Assembly (NCBI GenBank): GCA_000969725.1
Contig: JXSR01S002581.1
Length of the DNA: 36,453 nucleotides
Direction: 5' to 3' (one strand)
Source: Ophiothrix spiculata
Taxonomy: Eukaryota > Echinodermata > Ophiuroidea > Amphilepidida > Ophiotrichidae
Of the stretch, positions 21,000 through 31,350 are shown in pieces (position 1 is the first letter of the stretch; every line of letters begins with the position of its first letter). Under the pieces are notes generated by a model. The model did not search any database and was not told the DNA's origin. It saw only the letters and a program-made list of their open reading frames with translations. A program made the translations under genes and the position numbers.

Positions 21000-22030
21000 C
21001 TTTTAAAACAAGGTTAGCGATTTGGCGTCTTTTACATTATGAGGTTAATCATTCCAAATCTTGGGGCCCTTTGAAATGAACGTTTTTGATCGAGTAAGTG
21101 GTAACCGAAAATCATTTTTGTTTCTTGTGTTGTATATATGAAAATCACTATGGATAATAAAAAAAATTGTCAAATGAAGGTGGCAACATTTTATGCTTAT
21201 ATTTATACATAAATATGGCAGATTCCTTGGTATACAAGTCAAAAATATTCATCAAGTTAAATTTCTCAAATAAGGGTTTAGTTGCATGGAATCAAATATG
21301 AGCTATTTGAAATTGCTCTCAATGCACGTTTCTGAATCCGAAATACTTTGTTAAGATATTCATTGTTTGCATTACCCCATAGCAGTAACCCATAATTAAG
21401 GTAGGGTTGAATTAAAGAACATTAAAGCTGGTATAGAGCACTAGTGGGCAAAAATGTATTTACTTTGTATAATTCTCCAATATTTCTGGAACAATATCTA
21501 CACACATTTTCAATGTGTTTTTTCCAAGTCAGGTTTTCATCAATCGTTATACCAAGGAACTTTGCGTCAGGTACTCTGTCGAGGATACAACCATCTAGTT
21601 GAATTTTATAATTATTATTGATACTCGAAGTCTAATGACGTGATCCAAGGAACATAAGATTGGTTTTTTGGCATTAAGTGATAACTTTTTAGCTTTGAAC
21701 CAATTACTAAATTATTTTAATTCATTGTTGACTGTGTTACAAAGTACTGAAATATTTTCATGAGAATAAAATTCAGTTGTATCGTCGGCAAAAAGGATAA
21801 TATTAAGTAACTTTGATGCGTTACAAATATCATTCATGTACAAAATAAACAAAAGGGGGCCAAAAATTGAACCCTGTGGAACACCACAGGACATATTAAG
21901 TTTTTGGGAAGATGATGAGTTATACACAACAAATTGAGTTCTTTCAGAAAGATAGTTACGAAACCAGTCATATGCTTAGCCTCTAAAGCTATAATGATAC
22001 AGTTTGGACAATAATATATTGTGGGCAATG
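21000..22030 (-). pseudogene. LINE reverse transcriptase to C-terminal region, broken
   Basis: This is a non-LTR reverse transcriptase fragment. In order on the minus strand: NILLSKLYHYSF (fingers/palm), WFRNYLSERTQFV, GVPQGSIFGPLLFILYMNDI (21880-21820, the conserved GxPQGS...PLLF...ND block), then IILFADDTTEFY (about 21793-21758) with the FADD catalytic motif. After it come DAKFLGITIDENLTW, LIQPYLNYGLLLWGN, RIQKRALRAISNSSY and YNTRNKNDFRLP. At least six in-frame stops are present, for example between RG and AYDWF and after NELK. It is the same family type as the fragments at 4031-4477 and 14406-15080 but a different copy. Confidence 0.85.
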
Positions 22031-22031
22031 G

Positions 22032-22341
22032 TAAGTAATAATAATATCCAGTATTTATACTGCGCTATTCACCGTAGTACCATAGCGCTTGACATTATTA
22101 CGCTGTTATAAGGAAATCATCACAACCATCTCACCTCAACTAGATCGCAATCTCAAGACGCTGATCTATTGGAACTTGGATTGTAATATTCCCCTAACAG
22201 CTCCCCAATGCGCTTGGGTCGACGAAGCAATCGAGATTAAATGTCTTGCCCAAGGACATAACCCGTTGGCCGTAGCGGGGCTCGAACTCGCGACCTCATG
22301 ATTCGGAGTCCTGCACTGTTCCACTAGACCACACGAGCTCT
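22032..22341 (-). mobile_element. tRNA-derived V-SINE-like element
   Basis: Minus strand, about 310 bp. The head is tRNA-like: A box TGGTCTAGTGG (about 22333-22323), anticodon-region GGACTCCGAATC, B box GAGTTCGAGCC (about 22289-22279). It most resembles an arginine tRNA (CCG). The body has GTCCTTGGGCAAGACATTTA, as in the conserved central domain of V-SINEs of fish and other aquatic animals. It continues with AGCGCTAT and TATAAATACTGG and ends in an ATT-rich tail (ATTATTATTACTT). It sits in the same orientation as the LINE. No target duplication is visible because LINE sequence is missing at the junction. Confidence 0.8.
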
Positions 22342-22560
22342 CGATGGCTTTGTTATGCTTGGATATAAGGAATGAGAAGATACAATGTTGACAAATTCAT
22401 TTGTTTTTACATGGAAATCTTCATTAAGCAGGTTTATATTAAAATCTCCCATCATATATATGCACTTTTGATTTTGAGTAGCTTTTGTTAACAGTTCATC
22501 AAAGAACTCATTCAAATCTTTAAGATCTTGGTCAGGCGAATTATGTATTTATTACTATAT
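22342..22560 (-). pseudogene. LINE endonuclease (EEP) C-terminal fragment
   Basis: The minus-strand frame reads ...LNEFFDELLTKATQ, then IYMMGDFNINLLNED and VNIVSSHSLYPSITKPSR. The GDFN motif and the SHSLYP.ITKPTR block are hallmarks of the apurinic-like endonuclease at the N-terminus of CR1/jockey ORF2. The catalytic histidine motif expected about 60 codons later is missing, because the frame is cut by the SINE at 22341. Confidence 0.8.
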
Positions 22561-22907
22561 TTCATAATCAAACGATATTTTTTTCTTCAAAATGTGATGC
22601 AATAATTGTAAAGTTTGGCAATAAATCATTTGTAAGCCCTGATGCTCTAAAACTTTTTAAAATTATCCACCGGCATGCATAAAATGATTATTTTCAATGC
22701 ACGGAATGATGACAGTATTAATTAGTTACGGGTATTCTTATTTAATTCCTGGTGTGGTGCAAAGTTGTCAAATATCACTGCTAAATCGTCACGATACTAA
22801 GATAATTGTCTAACGCATTATTCTCTAGTTTTGGAAAAAATGGAGAACAACAATCTGATTTGTTTGGCTGTTACTCTTTTTGATCATATCTTGGGTAATA
22901 ACTTGAT

Positions 22908-23847
22908 GGCTCATTCTCCGATAAAGTATGCAACTTTGCCGTTTTGGTGTCGCTCATGTTCGTGTGACTTGTTTAACGTTGTTAAGCCTATTACAAATGA
23001 TTTGAGTGGTTTAGTTAATATATTAGAGTCACATTAGTAGCATGTGTGAAGCTAAACATATTAGCATGCCAGGAAAGTAGATAACGATAAATACAAAATC
23101 TTTAATTTCCCCATGTCGCCAGCCATACTTTTTCTGTTTCATGTGCTCCCGTTCCCAAAATATTCGAGCATATCAAACATAATGCACACTATATAACAGC
23201 CCGTAACAGGTATTGATAATGATATGTAAAGTTTAATCATATTAAGTATTTGATATGGCATAAGAGTTTATTGAAAGCATGTCGCCAGTATTGCAAACAG
23301 ATACGTAATCATTTCAAAAATCGATAACAAAGTGTCAAAATAAATCTGTTGATGGATGATTCCGCATTAGGTTTATCAAGTAAACTGTTGCATAACATAT
23401 ATGTTATATAGAATTATATATTTACAGTAACGATGTACAATGATATTAATACAAAAAAAACCCTATGTGAAGGTGACGTCGAAACAGATACGTAATGTAC
23501 ATTCTGCTGCCTTCTCGCAAACGCGGTAAACTATGAGCGAAAATACTAAACCTCAGTGGAGTATGTGTAGAGCTCCTAATTTAGTGTAAAAATCAAATTT
23601 GTAAGAAAACAAATTTTCTCAAAAATAAATATGAAAGAAAAGATTCAAACAGATACGTAATTTAAAGAATATGGAATACAATGGTTAAGAAAAATCAAGT
23701 AGTTTTAAACATCTCCCATGTACTGTTTCTTCTTCAGAATAAGAAACCATAAGAGTTTATGATTTTGTATGTTTTTCATGAGTTATTAGCAGTCGAAATT
23801 TTAACATTTCTCTAACCAAAGTTGCACGCTTTATCGGAGAATGAGCC
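22908..23847. mobile_element. 940-bp TIR DNA element, 4-bp TGAT target, three internal 15-mers
   Basis: The ends are inverted repeats of about 31 bp: GGCTCATTCTCCGATAAAG, then TGCAACTTTG after two variable bases. The flanks are TGAT at 22904-22907 and 23848-23851. In copy 1 the backbone is continuous (about 8531-8540). AAACAGATACGTAAT occurs exactly at 23295-23309, 23482-23496 and 23647-23661. No transposase is visible; the open frame that crosses the left end has no known domain. The superfamily is not assigned; a 4-bp duplication fits only a few groups. Confidence 0.8.
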
Positions 23848-24039
23848 TGATGGCAAAAACAACTATCAAGGCCATTTTGACACGTCTCAAGAGGTATTAT
23901 GCAACCACCATAAATAACGTACACATTTTTTTTTTAAAGTGAAAGTTTATGTGCTTCTTCGTCTCTTTATAATTATTTGTAGTCAAGTAGGCAATTTTAC
24001 AAGAATAATGCGACGCAACTGAAATACTATCCTTAAAGG

Positions 24040-24650
24040 CTGGTATCGACAAGTCTTTTGTCGACAAACCAATTTCATTCGTTGTCGACAAGCATGTTTA
24101 TGTGACGACAAAATCGACAAAAATAAAATAAAATAGAATAAATACTCGAGGAAAATAGTATTATTATTTTACCATGGTATTTTACTCTTCTTGGCATAAG
24201 CTTTTTTGATCACATTTTCATTTATAGCATTCCATCGCAGCATCGGCACATTGATTTCAATACGTCGATCCTGGGTTTCCCAACCGGAAATCAGTCTTTA
24301 CCGACATTGAATTCCACAATGCACTGATAAATCATAACGATGCACCCAAATAGGCGTGAAATAGATGCGCACTACCATCCATCCTAAACAACAATTGCTT
24401 TTAAGTATATGAATTGAAGGAGCTAATGTCACGGCTTATTAGTTTTATAGGCAAAACTGTGTTTGGGCTAAAATTTCGGTAAAGATTGACTTCCGGGTTG
24501 AAACCCAGGATCGACGTATTAAAGAGGGTGACGAATTCAACGGAGATGTAATTTCAATCCTCTTTGCTGCATTGACAAAACTCATTGTTGACAGTGTCGC
24601 AACGTCGGTTAAAACTCAGCTAAAATGTTTTTTGTGTTGATGCTATAGGT
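24040..24650. repeat. Copy-2-specific region with TCGACAA cluster and 46-bp inverted repeat
   Basis: TTGTCGACAA occurs at about 24059-24068 and 24082-24091, with related ATCGACAA at about 24046 and 24111. Downstream, arms 24259-24304 (starting AATACGTCGATCCTGGGTTT) and 24476-24520 are reverse complements with few mismatches. Copy 1 has other sequence here (about 8690-8790). It is probably one or two DNA elements; the boundaries are not resolved. Confidence 0.55.
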
Positions 24651-25105
24651 TCAGTTGATTTATTCATAATCACACAGTGTGACCTTAGCAGTGCAATACA
24701 ATAAATTTGTCACAGGTTTCAATTAAGCTAATATTCAAGTGGCGTTGAGTTAGGCAATTTTCATTATGAATTAGTCACGGGCTTGAGTAAGCCAAATTTC
24801 ATTTGCTTTTGTAGAACATATTCAAAGTTATATTTTTGGTCAACTCATATAATCTACTTCTTACTCCACAAATCTCATTTTTCAAAAGTGATGAGACAAT
24901 AATTTTAGTAGCACGACTCAATGTAAGGTATTTCCTAACATGAAGAGAAAACAAAAAAGGAACAAGGTGTTATCTAAGATACATATTTTAATTAGACATT
25001 GCTTTATGTAAAAAATCGACGAAGATGATAAAGTTATCAGATTTGTTTTGTTTAATATCTCAGAAGCAATTTTACTTCAATATGTCTTATATGCCTGCAG
25101 AAATC

Positions 25106-26522
25106 GACGTAGCGAGGTACTGTGTGTTCATGATTAGATTAAGCGTGTCAATTACCTATTGGAGTAAAACATTTTTGATGAGTATTAAAGGTTTGAAGCG
25201 TATTCCATTGAGTTTTTAATATTAACGTTGAATGTTTAACAAGAGGTCTTGAATATGAGGGTTCCACTTCCCTGTTTCAGTTGAATCAAATATTAGAGAA
25301 CCTTAAATAAAACACGTGCCTAATATCAATGTTGGCAATTTATCGTAATTATACAAAGTAGCGATGATGTCAAATCGTATTGTTGACGAACTTTGTAAAT
25401 TGAAGATATAGTCTGATGTAAAAAAATGTAATGTTGAACTTTGTAAATTAAAGGATATGGATTGATATTCACAAATTAAGTTTTCAATTTCCAAATTCCA
25501 GATAAATTGGGTCAAATCGTTTTGATTTTATAAGTATATTTGCATTCACAATTATCTATACTTAACTGTATAGATTTTAATCACGGTTACCATTAGGCTT
25601 AAATTAATACCTTTCCACTAATATCTCCAAAGCGGAGCATGTCTCAGTGTGCTATAAACGGAGCTCCTTTAATTGTCATCAAAAGCTCTTAGCTAAGTAT
25701 TAACATGACATGTCTCATTAAAACAATACCTGATAATAGTGATTATTGGTTGCACGACCTTATCAAAATAGATTCACTTATAGAACAAGCCTTTGATAAA
25801 TAATTACAAAACTACATATATTGTTGTTGAGCATATTTTGACTAACTCACATTCAAAATTGTGATACAAAATTAACAAAAAGTTTGAAAAAATATGTAAG
25901 CGCTCAAACCAATCTTTCTTAAGCCATTCATGATACGTTTTTCATCATCAACATGATCAAAGACACCTCTGCCAACATTGTAGCTGGTAAGACTCCTTGT
26001 ATAAGTTACAACCATTCTTTCAAATGTGCTTGTATTATTTTCGAAAAGTGAGAAAATTTGTCATTTTATAACTACTATTACCGACAGTAATTACAACAAA
26101 GTAGCCGATGGGAATTTTTAAAATGTTGAAAAGTTTGTAACTTGAAAACAAATGGTAAAAATCAAGTGGTATTTTCAGGATACATTTATGTGGTTTTCTC
26201 TTTCTATTTAGCTAGGAAAGAGGTGAGATTTTCATCACATCAGAAGATTGCACCTTTAAGCATCACTAAATGTTATCATGACAGGTGTCATTATTGGGGT
26301 ACCTAAATAACAATTATCATTGGTTGCATGAACTTGTTGAAATGAATTGCCTTACATTAAAATACTGCATTACTATTTAGCATATTTTGACTAATAAACG
26401 TTTTTGGATGTGTTAACGAAACTAACAATATGATTAATTTATTTTAAAGTCTCCAATTGTGCATGGAATTCCATGGAAATTGCAGAATTTGAGGTGTAAC
26501 GCGGAAAAACAACTTGTTTTAA
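25106..26522. other. Non-coding right end of copy 2
   Basis: It contains the block shared with 10230-10800 and a more diverged second version at 26260-26400. The inverted counterpart of 10830-10912 is at 26440-26522. Open frames at 25025-25219 and 25303-25515 are not preserved in copy 1. Confidence 0.55.
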
Positions 26523-28383
26523 AACAACAACAACAATAATAACAACAATAAAATCATGTCTAAAATGTCGAAAACATAGACTATTCCTTTAATTGGAATA
26601 TTTTTGCTATTGAGTGGGTAAACCCACAGAATCCTAATTCAGAACGAGGCTATGCAAAGCAGCCTGTCATTAAACGCCATTTTCTGGTTACATTGTGCTT
26701 GGTCTCGACTGAAAGATGATGGACATATCTGTTTTACAAAGTGGACAAAAATATATGGTTAAGGCGACGTTATTAGGCGCTTCAAAGTCACACGTCATTT
26801 TGAGTGCGCCCATGCCCATTGTAAAAATAGTGCAACTCAAAAGAAACCATGTGTTCTCCAAAAATCATAAAATTTCTTCTAAAATTGTACATACAAAATA
26901 TTTTCATCACGAATGATTTAATAATAGTCACATTACACTTAGGGGGGGGGGGCTCATGCTCGTTAGAGCACCTGGAAATTGGACACTAAATGGCGTAATT
27001 GTTGATAGCAAATTGCACCCCTAAATGGGTAAGGTCTGTGAAAATTGTGAAAATCGCACCCCAATTGGCGTATTGGGTAAGTTTGTGATGACCATTTGCT
27101 AACAATAGGTATTAAAATATATACAATTTAAGGGCACAATTAACCCCTCATTTTCAGAAATATATTATGCTTTATAACTCATAATCAGGTAATAAGTCAA
27201 ACGGTATCTCAAAGTTCATTTCATAGACTATGTAATGACACCTTTACGTATTTTCTAACAATCCGGTAAAGCCAGGAACTTTACATGCAACGATTACAAG
27301 GCTTTTTTCTGGGACACACTGCATTATTGAATAACATTACATAGGTTCAATAAGGTATCATTTTGTGTCTTCTTTTAAGAACATACACGTTTTCGATTAC
27401 ATTGTTTTAATCAAATGGGGGAATAAATTGCCCTTAACTAGTTGATAATGACACCCACGTGCTAAGTTGGACGTGACAAGCCTGTTTAAAACTTGTTAAA
27501 ATTTTGTTTAGTGTAACCGCTATGCTTGTTTAATATGTCTAACAACCCTCGCCGTTACGATTAGGTGTTTTTTGATTGACAGTTTGATGTTACAATGTAT
27601 TATCTCGAATTAATTGCTAGAAAACTATATACTTCACAAAAAACATTTATTTTGTTTTTATTTAATTTTTAACAATATATATAATTTATACATAACAAAT
27701 ATGATTATTCATATTGTGTGTAAGTACTGTGACAAACAAAGTTATGAATAGAATATTTGTTTTTAAAGACCATTGCTATAATTGACATAGTTGCGCCGTT
27801 GATGGGGTAAATCCACAGAATCTGACGGCGAGTCAGAGCTCTGAAGTTAATTATAGGAATGATCTATGTATTCAAATTTGATCTGTCACATTCCACAGGA
27901 TAAAACAATACATGTCAAATCAATATTAGCCTACTAAAACAAATATCACAAAGTAAAAAACAGGAAAAGGTAAATGAGGCATAATTGTATCTCATTTAAA
28001 ACAGTTCAAAATTTAAAACAAATGTCAATTTATTACGAGTTAGCATCTATGTGGTATGTTGGAAATGCCATAATAAAAACTCAATTTCAATCTGTACCAT
28101 GCCGCTGAATATATAATATGCAATTAAATATTACATAGTTCTGCAGTTGTTCAAAGTGCATAAAATGAAACTCATGAAAAAAGAATTGAGATAAAAGTTA
28201 AAATCATTTTAGATATATCCAAATCTAATAACCATGATAACGTTCAGTAGAATGCCAGCCTAGGTATCATCTCCAAGGTGGTTGTTTGAAATGTATTCTG
28301 ACTGTAAAAACATACACAGCTGTAAGAAACCCCAACGGGTAATATTACATTTTGATATATTCACTGAGACATGTTATCTTGTA
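26523..28383. other. Non-coding region with simple repeats and diverged repeat pieces
   Basis: A CAA/TAA-rich simple repeat (26524-26556) and an 11-base G run (26942-26952) are present. The piece GGGTAAA.CCACAGAATC occurs near 26608 and again near 27806. TTTTTTCTGGGACACACTGC at about 27304 is the diverged reverse complement of the terminus at 10916. The open frame 26716-26916 (beginning MMDISVLQSGQKYMVK) is protein-like for about 35 residues, but no domain or splice signal supports it. Confidence 0.45.
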
Positions 28384-28399
28384 AGATATACAACATGAT
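28384..28399. repeat. Target-site duplication of the Tx1-type LINE, left copy
   Basis: AGATATACAACATGAT, 16 bases, is repeated exactly at 30245-30260 and brackets the LINE. Confidence 0.9.
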
Positions 28400-30244
28400 T
28401 TTTTTTGTCTTTATATTATTTATTCCCTGTGCTTAGGTCTGGTGGTTGGAAAAAAAGTTACAAAGACTCTGCACCAGACCTCTTCTACTGCCTTACACTA
28501 TTACAAAAAATCGAACATTATCAAGTCAATAAAACAGGCAAAATCATGAGATTAATAATAGATTTAAGGGGGAAAAAAAGCTGGTGCCATATTCGAGAAA
28601 CCAAGCACAGGGTTTTAAAAGTCCCACCCACCCCAGTCTCGAGCAAAAAGGTGAAAGAGGCAGACCAAGCACAGCTTGGGCTGCCTCAGACTCTTGAACC
28701 AAACCCAACCCACCCAACCTGCCCAGCCCTCACAACACAGAACCAAGACAACAAAAACTAAACAAAGACAGAAAAACAAACAAACCACAAAGCACAAAAC
28801 AAGACAACAGACACAACTCTTCCATGATTATGGCATCAAGATTAAAAAGACCCAAGATTGAAGCCCAAAAATAAAATTAAATAAAAACAAATAAATAAAT
28901 AAATAGATAAATAAATAAATAAGGGAAAAAAAATAATAATAATAATTAATTAAGTTCAAAGGAATATTTCTTGAAATGTTTAGAAAGTTTTCCCTTGTTT
29001 TCAGCAATCTTATATTCAGTGTTGAATTTAACCTTGACCAGATTTTTGTATGCTTGAAAACTAGGGGCAACTTTTTGAAATTTACATCTATGGATATAAA
29101 ATTTTAAACATAATAAAAGAAAATTAATGGCACTTTTTTGTGTTCAGAATCTTCACTATTTAAACCAAACATTTTTTGAAATTTGGAAAATTGAAAAGAA
29201 TCACCAGTCTTGTTTTCAATATAATCAGTCAAACTATCCCACAAGGGAATAATTTTTTCACAGTCACAAAATAAATGAACAAGGGTCTCCTCTGAATTAT
29301 TACAGAAGTGGCAAAGAGGAGAATCAATTCTACCAATCTTGTTAAATTTATTGAGAAATTTATTGGTACAGATTGCCCTATGAAATATTTTGAAGTAAAA
29401 AGATCTCAATTTAGTTTCAATGCTGGAAGAAAAATTGTTGTCATGAATTGTACACCAATCCAAATCTCCATCTACATTAAGGGTTTCAAACCAAAAATCT
29501 TCAGTATTATTTGGGCTAACATTTTCTTTTAAAATTGAGTAAGAGAATTTGGTAATCTTACCATTATCGAACATCGAACAGATCAAAAATATTTTCCTGA
29601 ACATTCTTTTGATTATAAAACCAATCGATAGAAAGACCATTCATGAGGGAATTATATTTACGCCTATCTTTGATAGAGATATCATATTCTAGAACAAGAT
29701 CCTCAAAGGTTTTAATCATATTTAGTCCAAGATAAAGGTCATTTACTGTACGAATGCCATGATCATACCAATCTTGATAAAAAAAGAATTTTTTAGTTTT
29801 GAGCCGAATGTTCTTGTTCCACCAAATTGAATCTTGGAGATGGTAATTTTGATAACCATGATTATGTTTTATCTTATCTCTGTACACATACCCAACCCTA
29901 AGTGATTCAGCTAACTGAATGTTTTTTAATGATGTTAAAACACAATTGGGGGCATCAGCCCTCCATAAATTTAAATTATCAGTGCAAAATGCACTTAGAG
30001 TCTCAGTTTCCAAGTGTTTCCAAAAGCTATTATAATTGGGGTCAAGTAAGTGTTTAGCCCAAACCATTTTCTGAGCCTGTGAAAAGGCCTCAACATCAAT
30101 CATTCTTAACCCAGCATCACTGTAATCATTAAGCAGATAACTACGTTTAACCCTATCATTGCCACCATTCCAAATGAATTTGAAAAATAAAGTCTTCAAT
30201 TTTTTTAAAAAAGATTTGGGAATTGGGATACACAAGACCGAAAG
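28400..30244 (-). mobile_element. L1/Tx1-clade LINE, 5'-truncated, 1.85 kb
   Basis: The insertion is bounded by a 16-bp target-site duplication and ends on the minus strand in a short poly(A) (T run at 28400-28406). It carries the C-terminal third of ORF2 (30235-29104, one frameshift) and a roughly 700-bp 3'UTR with an (AAAT)n tract (about 28888-28922). It split a copy of the dispersed repeat 'f', which continues across the site. The endonuclease and RT core are absent, which is typical of incomplete target-primed reverse transcription. Confidence 0.9.
29104..30235 (-). pseudogene. L1/Tx1-type ORF2 C-terminal region, frameshifted
   Basis: The first part (30235-29564) reads FFKFIWNGGNDRVKRSYLLN, then DAGLRMIDVEAFSQAQKMVW and WAKHLLDPN. 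This is the post-RT region typical of Tx1 and L1 ORF2 proteins. The frame shifts at about 29575 and continues as 29640-29104: FDNGKITKFSYSILKEN, FYFKIFHRAICTNKFLNKF, then a CCHC-type zinc finger in SPLCHFCNNSEETLVHLFC and the end near 29104. The two parts together are about 375 residues, without the catalytic domains. The few defects suggest a moderately young copy, younger than the CR1-like fragments. Confidence 0.9.
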
Positions 30245-30260
30245 AGATATACAACATGAT
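30245..30260. repeat. Target-site duplication of the Tx1-type LINE, right copy
   Basis: Exact repeat of 28384-28399. Confidence 0.9.
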
Positions 30261-31070
30261 ACAGTGATAGTCGATTCAATTGCATCCTATATCGTCACGC
30301 TAATAAAATTATTGCCCGTCTTTCATTTTGACAAAATTGAGGAAACAAAACAACAGTCTGTTTTTTGTAGTTTATTGCCCTTTTTTGATCATGTCCTGTA
30401 AAATAACTTGATGATACCAAAAAATTATAATAATGGCTATATTAACAAGTCTGTTGAAGTAATAAGTAACCACCAAAATCACTTAATAGGCAATTTATAA
30501 ACTGGCAGGAATATATAAGTGAGATCGGCAAACATATTTCTGCCTAATAAACAACATGTTGTGGGTTAGGCAAAAATATACAGTGAGATTTTATTATTAT
30601 AACATGTTATGCGATACAGAAGACAGGAATATTAATGTGAGATAGGCAATTTTATTCTCAATAAATCGCAGACTTGAGTTAGGCAAATTTTTATTTTGAC
30701 TTTGTAGAACATGTTCAAGGTCATAGTTTAGTTACTCACAGCAGGTGTCCCTTAATCTAAAGAGCTGATTTATTTGAAAATCTTAATTTCGCCCAAATGT
30801 TAGATGGACAATATTTTATTACCGTGACGATATACTAGTTCAAACGCTATGGTATGCTTTTGGTTTTGGGTTACAGATAAAATGAACAGACTTAGAGTAA
30901 CATTACCCGGGTTCTATTATATGTTTCATTTTGTTTTCTGTTAAGGACAGACACGTGGGGTTTACATGGTTTTGATGAGGTGGTCAATAAACCAACAGTA
31001 TAATTTGCATTTTAGAAAGAGAGAGTTTGACAATGAAGAATTGATTTTTCTTGATATAATTATGTATATT
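30261..31070. repeat. Right part of dispersed repeat 'f', third main copy
   Basis: It resumes after the LINE with CGTCACGCTAATAAAATTAT, AACAGTCTGTTTTTTG and AATAACTTGATGAT, which match 8420-8540 and 12440-12550. Later text (GAACATGTTCAAGG, CAGCAGGTGTCCCTTAA) matches 13048-13083. Several GTGAGATAGGCAA-like phrases recur with a spacing of 50-100 bases. No gene is visible. Confidence 0.6.
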
Positions 31071-31350
31071 TGAAATGTGTTTTTTTAAATTGGACTTTGT
31101 TTTTTGTTTTTTATCCTGATTGACTGTTTATAAATTTTCGCGGAGCTATGCCCAATTTTGTATATGTTATCTTGACTTCTGCTAAATTTAATTTGTTTTG
31201 AAATGTGTTTTTTAAATTGGACTTTGTTTTTTATCATGATTGACTGTTTTATAAATTTTCGCGGAGCTATGCGCAATTTTTTATTTGTTATCTTGATTTC
31301 TGCTAAATTTAATTCTTGATCTCTGTTTTGAAATTTGTTCTTTAATGTAT
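31071..31350 (+). repeat. Tandem repeat, two units of about 129 bp plus a partial third
   Basis: Units start at TGAAATGTGTTTTTT (31071 and 31199) and TGAAATTTGTTC (31329). Inside each full unit are AAATTGGACTTTG, TGATTGACTGTTT and TTCGCGGAGCTATGC. The units are about 90 percent alike. The 123-codon minus-strand frame 31085-31456 arises from this repeat and from poly-T stretches, not from a gene. Confidence 0.8.

Larger units (their letters stand above)
20590..22645 (-). mobile_element. CR1/jockey-like LINE with internal deletion and SINE inside
   Basis: It interrupts backbone that is continuous in copy 1 (about 8270-8290). Reading on the minus strand it contains, in order: an endonuclease C-terminal piece (22560-22342), a SINE (22341-22032), the RT region from NILLSKLYHYSF onward (22026-21000), and a roughly 400-base 3'UTR. 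The 3'UTR has GTGTG-rich sequence and ends at GGAAATAAATAAATATTAAT near 20600. Several stops and frameshifts make it inactive. Sequence between the end of the endonuclease and the start of the RT is missing. Confidence 0.85.
13820..26522 (+). repeat. Long duplicated segment, copy 2
   Basis: This is a direct copy of the segment that begins at 2671, stretched by copy-specific insertions. It contains an assembly gap. Its right part adds a third partial block at about 26260-26400, similar to 10640-10800 and 25670-25850. Confidence 0.85.

Noticed and set aside
22089..22301. 70-codon plus-strand frame
   Set aside because: It is the antisense of the tRNA-derived SINE.
23295..23661. Three identical 15-mers considered as a CRISPR-like array
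   Set aside because: Only three short repeats with unequal spacers of 150-170 bases inside a eukaryotic DNA transposon.
26716..26916. 66-codon frame beginning MMDISVLQSGQKYMVK as a coding exon
   Set aside because: No splice sites of quality, no domain, and the second half is AT-driven; left as unsupported.
28405..28861. Pro/Thr/Lys-rich open frames on both strands
   Set aside because: Low-complexity sequence inside the 3'UTR of the Tx1-type LINE.
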